The translations under genes were made by a program, and so were the position numbers. Positions 61,677-64,000 of a stretch of 64,000 bases of DNA are shown here, in pieces; within the stretch, counting starts at the first letter, position 1; every line of letters begins with the position of its first letter. The stretch is from Coriolopsis trogii (taxonomy: Eukaryota; Basidiomycota; Agaricomycetes; Polyporales; Polyporaceae). Where the stretch lies: NCBI GenBank assembly GCA_020543525.1, contig JAHYIO010000023.1, positions 1,302,001 through 1,366,000 of the forward strand, read 5' to 3'. The notes beneath the pieces were generated by a model. The model was given only the letters and a program-made list of their open reading frames with translations, ran no database searches and was not told where the DNA came from.

Positions 61677-62617
61677 GCAGGACTCCTCGTGAGACCGTTC
61701 GGTTCACTGCTGCGTCGCGAACTTGTGTCAGACCAAACTATCATCGTCACTTCCACAAAGAAGAGGCTCGGACTTCGTGAAGTTGTGTTACTGCCATCCT
61801 CCATCCTCCCACTCCCACCTCGCTCTACATTATTCCGTGCACCTTATGGTTCCAACCCCGCCTAGCCTAGCTGTTGTAGCTCGATCGCCGCTCCGCCACA
61901 TCACGCCCTCGCCCTGTATCATACACCTAATCCGTTGCTGCCTACAGCCAGCGTCTTCGCTTCCCGAGCCGTCAGTGGCAGTCCGTCCTCCGTGGCACCG
62001 TGCTATTTCCCTTTGCAGCTTGCCTCGCATCCTCTCCTCTCTCCCTTCCTTCCTCACCGCAACTCCCGAACCCCTTTGGCTCTACCTCCGCTTCACTGCG
62101 CCTGTGGACAGGTCGCCTCGCATACCTTAACGTTAACGTACTTATTGGTGTCAGGCCTTGGCTTCGAGGCTAGCTTATACCTCGCTCCGGTGTAGGTTGT
62201 GACTACCATTTGGCTTCTTCACTAGTGCTTCGCCTTCCACGTTTTTCCCTTGATCTTTTTGGGATGGAATACATGTACAACAAATATCATCTCCCTGCAT
62301 CTTGGGTGTACAGGTGAATCCAGTGTATTCAGAACGTGAGTGTGGAAACAAGGTCAACTGTATTGGCGAGTCATAAGTATGACGTTGAGTGATGCCGTAA
62401 AGCGCACACTGACGGTGGCGGAACCTGAGTCGACTTGAAACGGACTACGCTACTTATCTCGCTTAGAGCAGGACTTGCCACCTCGACTTCTACGTTACCA
62501 ACTCTACCGCACCTGCCTCTATCTGCTGGCAGGCCCACTGTGTCTCGCACTACGTTCGATCTCTTGCGGTCCATTCTAGTTGGAAGCACATAGTATCGTC
62601 CCGACGACCTCAGGAAT
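61677..62617. other. Intergenic, upstream of the phosphodiesterase
   Basis: About 0.9 kb. Its C/T-rich plus strand at 61790-62100 resembles a leader region. Small frames are unrecognisable. Confidence 0.5.
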
Positions 62618-64000
62618 ATGAAGGCAGAGTATTCGAAGGTGAAGGGCGCGGCCTCACCCCGCCTCTCCGTACCCGACGACGAAGAGCGCAAGGCTCTCAT
62701 CTCATCCGAGGAGCGGCGCTTCGAGGACAAGCAGTACGACGAAGAGGAGAACGCGGAGCTCCTACCGCCCCCTGGCAGGCGGTCAAGGAGATGTCTGGTC
62801 TTCAGCGGCTTGTTCTTCTCGTTGCTGCTGCTCAGCGTCGCTATTCCCTATCAACGGCTCTTCCCTTCCAGCTCGAGCGAGGACGAGGGTCAAAGCCAGG
62901 GCGAGCAGGAGGGCGCAGAGAGGTTCAGGTTGCAGACGGAGGGCTTGCTGAGCAACGGGACGCATGAGTTCAAGAAGACGGCGATCATTGTGTCTATTGA
63001 CGGTTTGCGGTATGTCCTCTATCTGCTGTGCCACAGCCTTTGGTGAGGGAGAAAGTAGTCATGGCGGTACGGGTTTTACAGGGCGGATTACCTTGACCGT
63101 GGCTTGACCCCGCATTTGCTTGCTATCAGCAAGGATGGGCTACGCGCAAAGTCCATGAAGCCTATCTTTCCTGTGAGTCTAGCCTGATATCATTGAGGGA
63201 CGTGTGCTCACTGTGTCTCAGACATTGACCTTCCCGTAAGTCTCGATATATGCGCGTATGGGGGGCGGTACTCATACTGACATTACCATGCAGCAATCAT
63301 TGGGCATTGATGTGAGTATGTTCCTTTGTCGCGGATGCGCAGTACGGCTGAGCTATTGCAGGACTGGTCTGTACGCGGAGTCTCATGGAATAGTTGGCAA
63401 CGTGAGTGTCGACGTCAGAGCTGCGTCGACAACTCCATAGGCTTATTTCCAACCCTTAAACGTAGAACTTCTGGGACCCTGCAACAGGGCGCGTGTTCGA
63501 ATACAACCGTGCCGAGTCTGCATGGATCTCCAGCTGGTGGGCCGGAGAGCCTGTAAGTGCAGCCCGTTTATAGTCTGCGTTGACGGTACTGACCGCATTC
63601 AGATGTGGGAAACTGCTGAGAAGGCTGGCGTACGGAGTGCCAACTTGATGTGGTACGTGCCCTGTACCCGACGAACATAGTATATTACATTCTGACGTTC
63701 GCTGCCACAGGCCGGGACCGCCGAAGACTACGACCGGCGCGTCATCTACTTATTTCATACCGTGGAAGGTCTGTCGATTGATAGCGAGTCGCCGATATCT
63801 GTATTCACCGAATAGCCTGCAGGACAGGGTCCCTCTCAAGGAGAAGTTGGATCAAATCCTGACATGGATTGACATGCCCCTGGAGACACGTCCTCAATTT
63901 ATCATGGGTATGTTCCTGCACTCTGTTGGGCATGTCGTCAACCTAACGGCACGTAGCATATGAACCTTCTCTTGATCAGGCTGGCCACTACGCCGGTCCT
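62618..64000 (+). CDS. Type I phosphodiesterase / nucleotide pyrophosphatase (NPP), 3' end outside window
   Basis: Hydrolyses nucleotide or other phosphodiester bonds; a type II membrane protein acting outside the cell or in the secretory lumen. Start ATG 62618 (MKAEYSKVKG) gives an acidic cytosolic tail and a signal anchor (LVFSGLFFSLLLLSVAIPY, near 62800). The catalytic domain opens AIIVSIDGLRADYLDRGLTP, with the first metal-binding Asp. The nucleophile Thr lies in PTLTFPNH and is carried by a 14-nt exon (63222-63235); an 18-nt exon (63294-63311) carries NHWALM. TGLYAESHGIVGN, NFWDPATG, WISSWWAGEP and ANLMWPGPP follow, all typical of the family. The last exon reads AYEPSLDQAGHYAGP with further metal ligands and runs off the window, so about the last third is missing. 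Exons are very small and introns about 50-58 nt. Confidence 0.92.
63222..63311 (+). other. Two microexons (14 and 18 nt) around the NPP active-site Thr
   Basis: Exon 63222-63235 and exon 63294-63311 are separated by a 58-nt intron (GTAAGT to CAG) and followed by a 50-nt intron (GTGAGT to CAG). Joined to their neighbours they read IFPTLTFPNHWALMTGLY, the expected NPP core. Confidence 0.85.

Overview
The window looks like nuclear DNA of a filamentous basidiomycete, most likely a wood- or litter-decaying Agaricomycete. Genes are split by many introns of about 50-60 nt. The gene set is typical of such fungi: several OrdA-like cytochrome P450s, secreted and membrane-anchored pepsin-like proteases, a GH15 glucoamylase, a Dicer-like RNase III and a Cre1-type carbon repressor. 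The organism is inferred from gene content and intron style only. I find no rRNA, convincing tRNA, CRISPR array or intact transposon.

Layout. 1.1-3.4 kb: JEN1-type carboxylate transporter (minus). 4.7-9.0 kb: RNA cytidine acetyltransferase Kre33/NAT10 (minus). 9.9-11.0 kb: single-exon serine-rich protein with a cysteine cluster (plus). 11.5-16.6 kb: two tandem P450 genes (minus). 17.6-19.9 kb: URC1-type GTP-cyclohydrolase-II-like enzyme (plus). 20.1-25.2 kb: Dicer-like protein (minus), divergent from a Kv-type potassium channel at 25.7-27.6 kb (plus). 28.2-30.3 kb: a third P450 (minus). 30.3-33.5 kb: gene-poor. 33.5-35.1 kb: pepsin-like protease with an apparent frame break in its propeptide (plus). 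36.0-38.2 kb: glucoamylase with CBM20 (minus). 40.3-41.5 kb: two-TM protein (minus). 41.9-43.9 kb: dynactin p62 (minus). 45.3-47.6 kb: Cre1 zinc-finger repressor (minus). 47.6-52.9 kb: long stretch without a recognisable gene. 52.9-56.4 kb: a DUF5745-like protein and an F-box protein (both minus). 57.3-61.7 kb: a divergent pair of membrane-anchored aspartic proteases. 62.6 kb to the right edge: nucleotide pyrophosphatase/phosphodiesterase, cut off by the window end.

Functional links are loose, as usual in fungal chromosomes. The clearest theme is carbon use: a JEN1-type transporter and a glucoamylase, both of families commonly glucose-repressed, share the window with the Cre1 gene, and the glucoamylase upstream region has an inverted pair of Cre1-type sites. 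The three P450s are paralogues of one family, with an intron at the same place in the haem motif. Careful splicing showed several gene-structure oddities: two GC-AG introns, microexons of 10, 14 and 18 nt, and a stop-free in-frame 51-nt intron. I did not find a wholly new multi-gene system and do not claim one.
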